From Entoloma clypeatum (taxonomy: Eukaryota > Basidiomycota > Agaricomycetes > Agaricales > Entolomataceae): a stretch of DNA of 64,000 bases. Shown piece by piece: positions 20,041-30,730 of the stretch. The translations under genes and the position numbers were made by a program. Position 1 is the stretch's first letter. Every line of letters starts with the position of its first letter. The stretch spans positions 2,542,001-2,606,000 of the forward strand of contig OY751495.1 in the NCBI GenBank assembly GCA_963565915.1, given 5' to 3'. The notes under the pieces were generated by a model that saw only the letters and a list, made by a program, of their open reading frames with translations, was not told the DNA's origin and did not search any database.

Positions 20041-22523
20041 CTACGGTGGCACAACCACAATGGGTTTTGTCTTTGGAAGACTGGCTATCACACGATCCGA
20101 AAGTCCCAAATGATCTTGAACCAATTTTGGTGGAATTAGGGCAAGCCACTGATACGCCACATTAGCAGGGTATATGTAGTCATCATGTTGTTCAAATACT
20201 TGATTCAAGCTGATATCCTCGAATTTGTCTGCAAATCGGAAGAAGTCAGCGGAAACATTGATACACCGAAATATTCCACACGCGACCTGTGTTGAATATT
20301 TCCAGATATCTGAGAGTCGTATTCCCGATGTTCTCGACATAGTGCGCTGCAAAATAGTCATGCATGGGCACTTGGTATTATTCGTGATAGAAGACTCACC
20401 CATGGATGCCGGAACATAGGCTTTACACACCAGTTGAGAAATGGGCTTGACGGTTTGAAATATGCCACTTGAACACTTACCAATATCGCCGGCCTAAGGT
20501 TTTCAACCAAGATAATGAATAAAAGGTACCGAAGGGGAAGAGAAAAGGCACACCTGATAGTTAAATGTCCTTGCGTTTGATTGAGAGGCAAAAACTGTCA
20601 CTCGCGCTCTTCCTTCGCTAAGTAAAAAGTTAAAAATCTCTTAAAAGCCGTGTCGTAATATCACACGTGCATGAAGAAACCCCATTCATCCTGAGTGGGG
20701 TGCCACTACGGAGAAAAGACTGTCATTATAGAAAACGGTATGGGAGGCATCTGCCGCTGACGTGGAGTTCCCTGTAATAGCGAGAATGAGCCAACGGTGT
20801 TCATGAGAGATTCGGGTGGTGCAAACCTAATTGCACCTGGTTCAACCGTCACTTCTGCTCGGGAAAGACGATGTCAAAGATCAACAAACAGGTTGAAAAA
20901 GAAATTCTAGTCTACTGACCCGCGGCAGCAATGGCCGTCGACACCTTAAACGTCGACGAGTCTACAACCTTTACGGAGCCTCCGGATAACTTGGTGGGAG
21001 GAACCAGGGACAGCTGGAACGTAAATGGCTTCGGGACGGTGCCCTGGGGGCTGATGGGCGCTTTGGCATCGGCTTCAGGGAGTCCTGCGTGGTAAGAAAG
21101 GAAATTAATATTGAACGCAAGGGTGATTGTAATATACTCACTCGCAGGGAAGATGTATAACTCTTCGGCAGGAATGTTGGCCAATTCGGGGAGAGTACTG
21201 TTTGTGAATTAGGATGTAGCCGAATGAAATAGAGAGGGAGAAAGGGGGAGCATACGTGCGGAAATTTTTCGCCAGCACTGTAATCATCAAAGCATTAGAT
21301 TTCGGGGTATCATGATAAAATCATGTAGCTTGCCTTCTGCAGGAACGTGTGCCAACCAGTCGGTCAACTGTCAAAGGTATAGTTTCAGATTGTAATATTT
21401 TGACATATGCGAGGGGCTATACCAAGAACGTTGATTCTTCAGTGAACGCCCCGTCATCAAACACCTTTCAGATGACAGATGATAAGTAGAGCAGAAAAGT
21501 CGGGTGATTATTCTGTATACCAAGATGAACTCGGCTCCCTGCGGGTTACCATCCGTCGCTTGAAGTGAATGTGGAATGCCGGGAGGGAAGTACCATAAGT
21601 CGCCAGGACCCTAGGGATTATTCAGTGACGGAGAGACAGAAACTAGGGACGGGGAAGAGTACACACCACCGTGGACACGAAATTTCTTCCTTGTGCGTCC
21701 ACAGCTGTGACTTGTACGTGTCCCTAAAGTAGGACAACGAATAGGACTTGATATATGCGGGCAGCAAATGGGAGGTGGGGCTTTACTTTCAGTATATATG
21801 CCCACTGTATAAAATGAGTTGTCGGATTCTGTGAAGGAGGATTTTGACGTACTTCGGATGTCTTGTGCCAATGAAGCTCCCTGTTCGCGGAGCGATCAGC
21901 AAGCAGAAAAAGAGGGATGATTGTCGAAAGAGACTCGGACGCTCACCGAACAGCTCCGGCTTTTAAACGCATGTTGACGCTGGCCATCGCTGTTGGACGC
22001 GTTTGGGATCAGACGCCACTCTACTATAAGAGAACATCACCTTTGGCAATCGGCATATGGTCGACTAAAAAGCCCTTGTTAGATCAATGACGGAGGAGTT
22101 GTGCTTTCGAAGTAGAAAGGGCCATACCATTCTGCCCACGAGCCCACCCTCCATTCAAAAGCCGATTATGGCTCAAACTAAACGGCCACTTGGCATTTTG
22201 GCTAAACAAGACCTTGGTGAGAACGCTGGATTGAAGACAGAGAGTACGAACACGGTTCCATGGTCAGTACTTGGAGGGGCGACCAAATCTGGATTCTGCG
22301 TGGTGACGTGCAGATTCGGAGGGCCTAACACCGTAGCCCCAAGCTTCCCGTCGGCCGGTTGGTGCTCCCGGAAATCGTCCATGTCCCAGCGTGGCCCGTT
22401 GGGAGTGAGACTAATATGGGGGCGCGGAACTGTGGAGACCGAGTTGTCAGGAGGGGTAGGAGCCGGAGCTGTGGCGGCCAGGCGGCCAAGGACAAATATA
22501 AAGAGGGAGAGAGAGGTGACCAT
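20041..22523 (-). CDS. oxalate decarboxylase, bicupin, copy A
   Basis: A secreted bicupin enzyme family converting oxalate to formate and CO2 with Mn. I can follow about 21 short exons on the minus strand. Exon 1 (22523-22252) has a signal peptide (MVTSLSLFIFVLGRLAATA) and the family sequence NPDLVAPPSTDHGT. Exon 2 gives NAKWPFSLSHNRLLNGGWAR. Cupin 1 shows RELHWHKTSEWAYIL and GDLWYFPPGIPHSLQ. Cupin 2 shows VTVEPGAIRELH joined to WHPTQDEW, then YVPASM and HYVENIGNTTLRYLEIF. Both H-x-H, E and H metal ligands are present. A 10-nt exon (20762-20771) carries the first histidine of the second site. The product ends PKTKPIVVVPP. From about 20100 to 22190 it is nearly identical to copy B, but exon 1 is only about two thirds identical. 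Confidence 0.88.
20762..20771 (-). other. 10-nt micro-exon of oxalate decarboxylase A
   Basis: GGAACTCCAC between AG acceptor and GT donor. Skipping it would remove ELH of the second cupin. Adding it restores phase and gives the canonical RELHWHP. The same exon is at 27498-27507 in copy B. Confidence 0.7.
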
Positions 22524-23458
22524 GATGCTCGGTAGGATGAGGGTATACTGAAAAAAATGCATAGGCTTTTATACCTGAATGGAGGCGATGGGCCGCATAA
22601 TCCATGTCTCGAGCAGCTGGGACCAAGCAAGGACTCGCACCGATTAGATCCTGCAAGGCCAGACCAAGGTCAATGAAGTTACACAATATCTCCTCCAGTC
22701 TCCTGACTTACTCACGCGAGCCGGTAGGACGTGGCTGCCTGAGATTGACCACTGCGAACACCGTGCAGTTCCGAGGTTTGAATCATCGTTTCCTGCCGAC
22801 AACCGCGTTCGTAATTTTTCTGCAATCAAAAGGTCAGAAGGGCGGTGACACGGCGATCGCGATCGTAAAAGTGCAACCACTGTGGTTTGGAAGCATGGCG
22901 AGTTGGTGTATGACAGCATGATGCAACGAAACCTCGTAGCGATGAACCAAACTTATTTGCAGAGAGAATGCTTACGGGATACGATCCTTCAGTGTCAAGT
23001 GCTTAATCGGTGTCGTATCAAGGCACACAACCAGGTAGGGGAAAGCATGGGTTTTACTCCTATGGATGATGTTGGCTTGTTGGCCGGAGGCGTTCAGTTT
23101 CTACTGATCCCGAACTTTCGCACTAACCCTCCGGATATATGAAACTTCGAAAGTAAGACATAGTAGCCATGAAAAGCAACGGCCAAGTCTGACAAGCTGG
23201 TGTAAGTATTGCCCTTTTCTGAAGTTGTAACTAGATTACTTACTTTTTATTCAACTCTGCCGTCCGAAGTTCCTTCACGCTTCGGAAGGGGTCGAATCAC
23301 TTTTTAGCAAAAAGTACCTTGGACGTTTTAGCAGCATGGTGTAAGAATGGCCGATACAGGTTAGATTTCATCACAGCCCGACAGAAGTTGAAATGAAGTT
23401 GTTTGCCAAAGATTGCGTTGAATCCGAGTCTGATCCGTCCCGAGTCCTTTCGACGGTC
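22524..23458. promoter_or_regulatory. divergent promoter region, oxalate decarboxylase A / DenD-like
   Basis: Shared upstream region of two divergent genes. A stretch at about 23250-23370 is recognisably homologous to 29390-29550 upstream of copy B (ctctgccgtccgaag common to both). I see no defined operator. Confidence 0.4.
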
Positions 23459-24700
23459 ATGCCAAACGTCGTCCTTGTTACTGGCGCTGCGGGCTGGTTG
23501 GCAAATCTTGTGCGGTCACTCTTTCCCCACCGCGCTATGATATCTTGGATAGCTGACGACACATATTCTGATAATTCAGGTTGCCCAGCAACTGGGCAAC
23601 GATCCTATAACCACCGACCTGCAGCTCATTCTCACTGACGTCGTTGAGCCCAAAGTACCCGATAGTGCTAGGGCCATTGCTGTCCAGGCAGACTTGACGG
23701 ACAAAAGTCAAATCGATCATCTATTGACTGCGACTGTGTTTGGCGTTCCGGATACTATTTACTGCCTGCACGGCATCATGTCCCGTGGCGCAGAAGACAA
23801 CTTCGATCTTGGTCTCAAGGTGGGCATTCCACAAGTTATCGTCATGGTATGTTACCCATCGTTCAAGGTGAACCTTGACTCTGTTCGTGGCCTGCTCGAG
23901 GCCGCACGAGATCACGCCACCACAGCCAAACCGATCAAGTTCATCTTTGCTTCGTCGCTTGCTGTGTATGGTGGTCCGCTGGTGAGTGTTTGATGCATGG
24001 TGTCCCGTCGATTGGATGTCAGATAAAGACGATACTCTCAGCCCGATGTCATCACGCCCGATACAATCACAACACCACAAAGTTCTTATGGGATGGAGAA
24101 ACTTGCAGCTGAGCTCCTCATTAACGAGTTTTCTCGGAGAGGATTTGTGGATGGCCGCATTCTTCGTCTCCCGACTATCGTTGTCAGACCGGGTGCCCCT
24201 GCACTTGCTGCCTCCGCGTTCATCTCCGGCAAGTAGCCTTATACCCCCAACAGGCGGTGCATCTTCACATCGGGATTTCAGGTATTATTCGCGAACCCTT
24301 GAAGGGAAGAGAGACGTTATGTCCCATCGGCGATTCTCTCCAATCACCAGAACTTGATATTCCTCTGTGGCTGGCAAGTTCCCAGACGACGATCAAGAAC
24401 TTGATTACAGCCAGGCATATTCCTGCTTCCGCGTTTGTTCCCCACACACGTGTCGTATGCTTGCCCGGGTTCACTGCCACGGTTCGAGATGAGCTAAAGA
24501 CTTTGGAGGAAGTTGCGGGGAAGGAGGTCCTGGAACTCGTCAAGTTCCAGGATGACGTGACGAATCGACGGATCGTGGCATCGTGGCCTGCTCATATCAA
24601 TACTTCGTACGCACTCGGGCTAGGATTTGTTGCAGATGAGGGTGGCATGGCACCTATCGTCCGTAGATTTCGCGACGATGTCCTCGCAGGGGTTGTCTAA
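23459..24700 (+). CDS. SDR-type NAD-dependent epimerase/dehydrogenase, D-erythronate dehydrogenase-like
   Basis: Five exons (23459-23509, 23580-23819, 23868-23981, 24042-24228, 24282-24700) give 336 aa. The N-terminal Rossmann start is VVLVTGAAGWLAN (last glycine of GxxGxxG replaced by alanine). The extended-SDR active site is SSLAVYGG and SSYGMEKLAAELL (YxxxK), followed by the DenD-type stretch RRGFVDGRILRLPTIVVRPG and GIIREPLKGRE. DenD oxidises D-erythronate in sugar-acid use in bacteria; the substrate here is inferred from motifs only. The fourth intron is GC-AG (24229-24281). It is transcribed divergently from oxalate decarboxylase A, which may suggest a shared small-acid context. A dead copy lies at 30210-30600. 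Confidence 0.82.
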
Positions 24701-25008
24701 GATGGCATCTGAGTCCATGATCCAACGATCCGAGACTAAAAGCGTTGGCCTCATTCAACATTGCATTGCAGTTGCATAGCCACCTGGCAGCCTCTCTAGT
24801 GCAAATTTTCCATGCCATGGGTTGACCCTGGAGCTAATTCTGCACAGCTCTGACCTGCGTTCATGTCCTTCGATGACTTGTTCAATACCCGTCTTGTTTT
24901 GAACTATTCGCTCGTTGAAACCTGTGTGGAGATGTCAACAACTATAACGCTTCACAACCAAGGTTGGGACAACTCTAGGACTCAAGATGCTTTAGCGAAG
25001 ATACGGAT

Positions 25009-25640
25009 ATGTATGTACTCTCGAACTGGCTGGGAAAAGGACTCGTTCCCACCGTCCTCTCAAGATCAGGCTCTGCTTGCGATGCAGAAGAACGTTCTTC
25101 CCCATGTTGTCACCCCAGCACTCGGCAAAGCATTCTGGAGAAGATCGACTGGATTGAGGCGGACGAGAGGTGGGGTAGAGGCAAGGACGTCTGTTGGCTT
25201 CACGGTCTCGCAGGTAAGTATAGGAAATTCAGCTATCGCGCAAACCGTCTCCGAAAAATATGCCAGACGGGGTCAGCCAGCAGTGAGCCTTTTCTTTTCC
25301 CGGGCTAGTCCTGAGCGCAACGCGATGAAGCATATCGTTCCTACGATTGCTTCCCAGCTTTCTATATCTGTGGAGCATAAACGATCGCAGGCAGAGAAGA
25401 TCCTTCGCGCCGACCCCCACATCCTGACTCAATCGAACGGGAGGCTCCGTTCACAGGCGGATCAAAACCAGATCGTCGAACGTATCAGGGAGAGCATCGA
25501 GGTCGGTCCGTGGCGCCCGTGTATCAATGCTTGCTGGACATCAGGAAGTTATCAGCGGTTGACTTCTTGGCCACAATCGTTGAGGGAATATGCCAGGTAT
25601 CTATCTCATTCTGTACACATTCAGTTCATCAATCAGGACT
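25009..25640 (+). pseudogene. NACHT-type NTPase fragment
   Basis: Relic of an NLR-like gene. One frame reads CHPSTRQSILEKIDWIEADE and DVCWLHGLAG. At the P-loop the frame breaks (extra bases around 25213-25222), and the lysine of GKS reads as asparagine (GNSAIAQTVSEK). The other frame then continues with LFFSRASPERNAMKHIVPTI ASQLSISV and DPHILTQSNGRLRSQADQ. A second frame change follows near 25500 (CLLDIRKLSAVDFLATIVEG). Walker B and downstream repeats are not seen. The architecture is typical of agaricomycete NACHT proteins, which are numerous and turn over fast. Sequence resembles, but is distinct from, the relic at 61672-63260. Confidence 0.65.
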
Positions 25641-26776
25641 GACTCAACTCTCCGGTAGCAGCTTCCGATGGGTCCTTGACCCCTTCAGAACCTTCCTGAC
25701 CGAATGATCGCGCCATGCGACTGCGACTTCTGCCCTTCTCTGCCTACCTCTGCATGGAAGGGTTCCTCTCGCTTTCATATGACTATGAAACACTACTATG
25801 ATCCCTCAGGAAGAGAAGCCCTATTCTGGTCAGCTCCGTCGTCTTTTCCGGATCCCCTCTTTTTTTATGGTAGCAATGCTGTGTTATGAAAGAGTTGAAA
25901 ACACGTCGCCAGCTCTTTGGTCAAACTCCGCCGACTCCGTGAAACGGTCTGGCATCTTGAGTCACAATCTCGACGGTTGACTGCCTTCGGTTTATTCCAA
26001 TTGTCAAGAAGTGAGTTTTTTTTGCCCGAAATCATATTTGACGGGTCAGCAAAGACCCGCAGTGTTTATACTATCAGAAATCACCATGCACCCCCCCATC
26101 TCTTTGGGTCTAAATTTCAAAGAGGCTGACAATGACTGGGGCAGTCATGATGTCAACATGAGTCCCAGCGACAGGGACCTGAGCGCTAGCTTATCTTCAA
26201 AGCTTTGAGAACGGCCCAGATGATGTTGTCAATGTGAATCGTACTGCTGCACGCGGAGTCCTGGATTGGTTGGAGGTTCACATACGTGCAATCTCATTGC
26301 AATACCGGAGACTTCATGTCAAAACATTTCACCGGGCCCGGACTCATTCTCGCGCCCGCGTGCCAGTGTGGACGAATATCTTCCCAAAGTCAATGATCAA
26401 TCATGTCAGATTCGAGTCTCGGCCATCGTGTCGACAATCTGATTATTACACGTTATACAACTCGGGCTAACAACATGTGCCAGTGGCCAAGGGCCGAGCG
26501 TGTCACGGTGGCACATCCCGTTCAATCCTAGTTCTGGGTTGCAGTCCTGAAGTGACGATGCATGATCTGACTGCATGATCGCACATTGAGGCTCACACTC
26601 AGCGTCGGTAAATGAGAGTACATTCAGAAGTCGATCTCTAAGGACAAGGGTGTACACTCCTCTTTGCAACGGATAGTGGCCGCTCGTTCATCTCTTCAGT
26701 CGATAGTGAGCGCTGTTAGTATCATGAATCCATATGAATTGATAGAGAATTGATAGAGGTGACTCGGAATTCACCA
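25641..26776. other. unassigned spacer
   Basis: No gene I can support. Short open frames at 25704-26208 do not join into a recognisable protein. It may contain eroded remains of the NACHT gene to the left. Confidence 0.4.
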
Positions 26777-29261
26777 CTACAGTGGCCCAATCACAGTACT
26801 TCTTGTCTTGGGAAGACTGGCTATCACACGATCTGAAAATCCCAAATGATCTTGGACCAACTTTGGTGGAATTAGGGCAAGCCACTGATACGCCACATTA
26901 GCAGGGTATATGTAGTCATCATGTTGTTCAAATACTTGATTCAAGCTGATATCCTCGAATTTGTCTGCAAATCGGAAGAAGTCAGCGGAAACATTGATAC
27001 ACCGATATATTCCACACGCGACCTGTGTTGAATATTTCTAGATATCTGAGAGTTGTATTCCCGATGTTCTCGACATAGTGCGCTGCAAAAATAGTCATGC
27101 ATGGGCACTTGGTATTATTCGTGATAGAAGACTCACCCATGGATGCCGGAACATAGGCTTTACACACCAGTTGAGAAATGGGCTTGACGGTTTGAAATAT
27201 GCCACTTGAACACTTACCAATATCGCCGGCCTAAGGTTTTCAACCAAGATAATGAATAAAAGGTACCGAAGGGGAAGAGAAAAGGCACACCTGATAGTTA
27301 AATGTCCTTGCGTTTGATTGAGAGGCAAAAACTGTCACTCGCGCTCTTCCTTCGCTAAGTAAAAAGTTAAAAATCTCTTAAAGCCGTGTCGTAATATCAC
27401 ACGTGCATGAAGAAACCCCATTCATCCTGAGTGGGGTGCCACTACGGAGAAAAGACTGTCATTATAGAAAACGGTATGGGAGGCATCTGCCGCTGACGTG
27501 GAGTTCCCTGTAATAGCGAGAATGAGCCAACGGTGTTGATGAGAGATTCGGGTGGTGCAAACCTAATTGCACCTGGTTCAACCGTCACTTCTGCTCGGGA
27601 AAGACGATGTCAAAGATCAACAAACAGGTTGAAAAAGAAATTCTAGTCTACTGACCCGCGGCAGCAATGGCCGTCGACACCTTAAACGTCGACGAGTCTA
27701 CAACCTTTACGGAGCCTCCGGATAACTTGGTGGGAGGAACCCGGGACAGCTGGAACGTAAATGGCTTCGGGACGGTGCCCTGGGGGCTGATGGGCGCTTT
27801 GGCATCGGCCTCAGGGAGTCCTGCGTGGTAAGAAAGGAAATTAATATTGAACGCAAGGGTGATTGTAATATACTCACTCGCAGGGAAGATGTATAACTCT
27901 TCGGCGGGAATGTTGGCCAATTCGGGGAGAGTACTGTTTGTGAATTAGGATGTAGCCGAATGAAATAGAGAGGGATAAAGGGGGAGCATACGTGCGGAAA
28001 TTTTTCGCCAGCACTGCAATCATCAAAGCATTAGATTTGGGGGTATCATAGTAAAATCATGTAGCTTTCCTTCTGCAGGAACGTGTGCCAACCAGTCGGT
28101 CAACTGTTAAAGGAATGGTTTCAAATTGTCAAATTTTGACATATGCGAGGGGCTATACCAAAAACGTCGAGTCTTCGCTGAATGCCCCATCGTCAAACAC
28201 CTTTCATATGACAGATGATGAGTAAAACAGAAAAATCGGGTGATTATTCTGTATACCAAGATGAACTCGGCTCCTTCCGGGTTACCATCCGTTGCTTGAA
28301 GTGAATGTGGAATGCCGGGAGGGAAGTACCATAAGTCGCCAGGACCCTAGGAATTATTCAGTGACGGAGAGACAGAAACTAGGGACGTGGAAGAGTACAC
28401 ACCACCGTGGACACGAAATTTCTTCCTTGTGCGTCCACAGCTGTGACTTGTACGTGTCCCTAAAGTAGGACAACGAATAGGACTTGATACATGCGGGCAG
28501 CAAATGGGAGGTGGGGCTTTACTTTCAGTATATATGCCCACTGTATAAAATGAGTTGTCGGATTCTGTGAAGGAGGATTTTGACGTACTTCGGATGTCTT
28601 GTGCCAATGAAGCTCCCTGTTCGCGAAGCGATCAGCAAGCAGAAAAAAAAAGATGATTGTCGAAAGAGACTCGGACGCTCACCGAACAGCTCCGGCTTTT
28701 AAACGCATGTTGACGCTGGCCATCGCTGTTGGACGCGTTTGGGATCAGACGGCACTCTACTATAAGAGAACATCACCTTTGGCAATCGGCATATGGTCGA
28801 CTAAAAAGCCCTTGTTAGATCAATGACGGAGGAGTTGTGCTTTCGAAGTAGAAAGGGCCATACCATTCTGCCCACGAGCCCACCCTCCATTCAAAAGCCG
28901 GTTATGGCTCATACCAAACGGCCACTTGGCGTTGGGACTAACCAAAATATTTTTCAGGACGATGGATTGAAAAAGAAAAGAGTATGAACACGGTTCCGTG
29001 GTCAGTGCTTGGAGAAGCAACTAGATCTGGATTCTCCGTGACAATTTGCACGTTCGAGGGGCCCAACACGGGTGCCCCAAGATTGCCCCGTATCGGTTGG
29101 TGCTCCCGGAAATTGTCCGTGTCCCAGAGCAGCCCGTTTGGAGTCGGGGTGATGTGGGGGCTGGGAACTGCGGACACAGGGATGTTATGAGGGGGAGGAG
29201 CCGGAGCTGTGACGGCGAAGCGGGCAAAGACACATAAGAAGAGGGGGTGAGAGGTGATCAT
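26777..29261 (-). CDS. oxalate decarboxylase, bicupin, copy B
   Basis: Paralogue of 20041-22523 with the same exon arrangement. Exon 1 (from 29261) encodes MITSHPLFLCVFARFAVTA as a plausible signal peptide, then NPDLVASPSTDHGT; exon 2 gives PNAKWPFGMSHNRLLNGG. Both cupin metal sites read the same as in copy A, including the micro-exon at 27498-27507. The product ends PKTRSTVIGPL, unlike copy A. From about 26850 to 28930 DNA identity to copy A is very high (scattered single differences, introns included), whereas exon 1 and the far 3' end differ much more. I see no stop or frame disruption, so both copies look functional. The adjacent DenD copy is dead. Confidence 0.87.
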
Positions 29262-30209
29262 GGTGCTGGGTAGGATGAGGGTGGATTGAAATGAACGTAG
29301 AGGTTTCTATACCTAAATCAAGGCAGTGATAGCGATGGGTCGCACTATCCGTATACGTTCTCAGGACCGAGTAAGGACTCAGGGACAGTTCACTTCAACT
29401 CTGCCGTCCGAAGCTCCTTAACACTTCGAAAGGGATTGGGTCAGTTTTAGAAATGTGGTAAGCCTTAGGCGCACTGTGTTGTGCTTTGAATGCAACTTAC
29501 TTGAATGTTGCAGCAGCGTGGAGGAAGGGATGACCAATAAAGGTTAGAATACCCTCGGCTCGACAGAGAATAGAGGTTATTTGTACTCCCTTTCAAAATT
29601 GTGTTGACTCCCTTTTGAAAGGGTGAGCAGCCAATCACAAATTGATTTGAGAGAGGTTGCAAATAACCCGAATGAGAATTGGTATCATTCGTCCTTCGCA
29701 CGCTTGGCCCATTCCGAGGTTCTTCCTAATGGCTGATGAGCCGACTATGACAAATCTGGGTACAAATGAAGTGCGTTGCCGCCGCGAATGGGTCCTACTT
29801 GGCCAGTCCAGAAGTAATTGGGTGAAGACTCGGATACAGAGCCGAGATTAACTGGGGGGAAGGGCACAGTCGGGAGCGTCGCCTTGCTCGTTTCAAGCTA
29901 GAATGGTACGAGACAATTGACAGATCACGATTTCTGAGGATGCAAAATCGTTCAAAGCGCGCTACCCCGAGTCCGTCTCTGTCTCTTTCGGCATATATTC
30001 AATAAAAGCTGAGAGGAAACTTCCAGAATAAGTTGGCCCAAGATGACGACATGAATCACTGGACCGCGGAGCACGAGGCGAATACCTGGTCATTTGGTGT
30101 ACGCGTCCAACGACAGAGCTCGAGGTGTATGCGGACTCCGAAGAAAAGGAGGGGTTTCCAAAGCCTCTGATAAGTGTCTGCCGCCGAGTCCCAATGGGTT
30201 CTGAACGTT
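29262..30209. other. upstream flank of oxalate decarboxylase B
   Basis: 29270-29560 is diverged but homologous to the upstream flank of copy A. A perfect 11-bp inverted repeat (ccctttcaaaa / ttttgaaaggg) lies at 29588-29598 and 29613-29623. I see nothing else. Confidence 0.45.
29588..29623. repeat. 11-bp perfect inverted repeat (hairpin)
   Basis: CCCTTTCAAAA and TTTTGAAAGGG separated by 14 bases, within 330 bases upstream of oxalate decarboxylase B. It could be a hairpin or a protein-binding palindrome. No counterpart was noticed upstream of copy A. Confidence 0.6.
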
Positions 30210-30600
30210 GCTTTGCGTCTCGCTATGCCAGGGGTTTCTGGCGGAGGCTACATTGAGACGGTGCTGCGATCAACTCCTGATCTAAAATCGATCCTAGCCC
30301 GAGTGCATACAACCACGATGGCACTAACCGTCGACCCGTCACGTCAGCCAGAAAGTTCTGATGACCAGAGAGAATCGCCGATATGACATAACGCTTCTTT
30401 TCCCTTCCTTCAAGGGTGTGCCGCAATCTCATGTGAAGGTACTACGGCAGCGGTTGTGGCGAGGATGAATGCCCAGGACCGATAATATAGATTCCGGCCG
30501 AGGGGACGGAGGGTGCGGCTCCGGGAGAAAACTCGTTTCAGCTGCGAGTTTCTCCATTCCATAGAAGCTACGGGGATAGTGCATTGGACGGCCTCGAAGA
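30210..30600 (-). pseudogene. DenD-like SDR pseudogene
   Basis: On the minus strand this segment retains pieces of the gene at 23459-24700. They are the YGMEKLAAE region (about 30530-30560), a residual gagttttctc matching the following exon sequence after a small deletion, and the nucleotide stretch encoding KGRE...ICPIGDSLQSPEL (about 30350-30420) with an indel. The Rossmann start, most of the active-site exon and the C-terminus are not recognisable. It lies upstream of oxalate decarboxylase B but in the same orientation as it. The intact pair is divergent, so the DenD part was inverted or rearranged after duplication. Confidence 0.7.
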
Positions 30601-30730
30601 ACTGAAGCCTGAGGCTTGAACATTTGAGAAATGGAGAGGGAGATTGATAGAATGAACGTTGTCCGTTGATCCGAGGAGTTGAGAGTCATTAACCAAGTTA
30701 TATTTAGCTCTCACTACATGAACAGATTCC

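Noticed and set aside
20750..20790. apparent loss of the second cupin HxH motif in oxalate decarboxylase A (reading ELHVSG)
   Set aside because: A 10-nt exon with proper splice sites joins ELH to WHPTQDEW and restores the motif.
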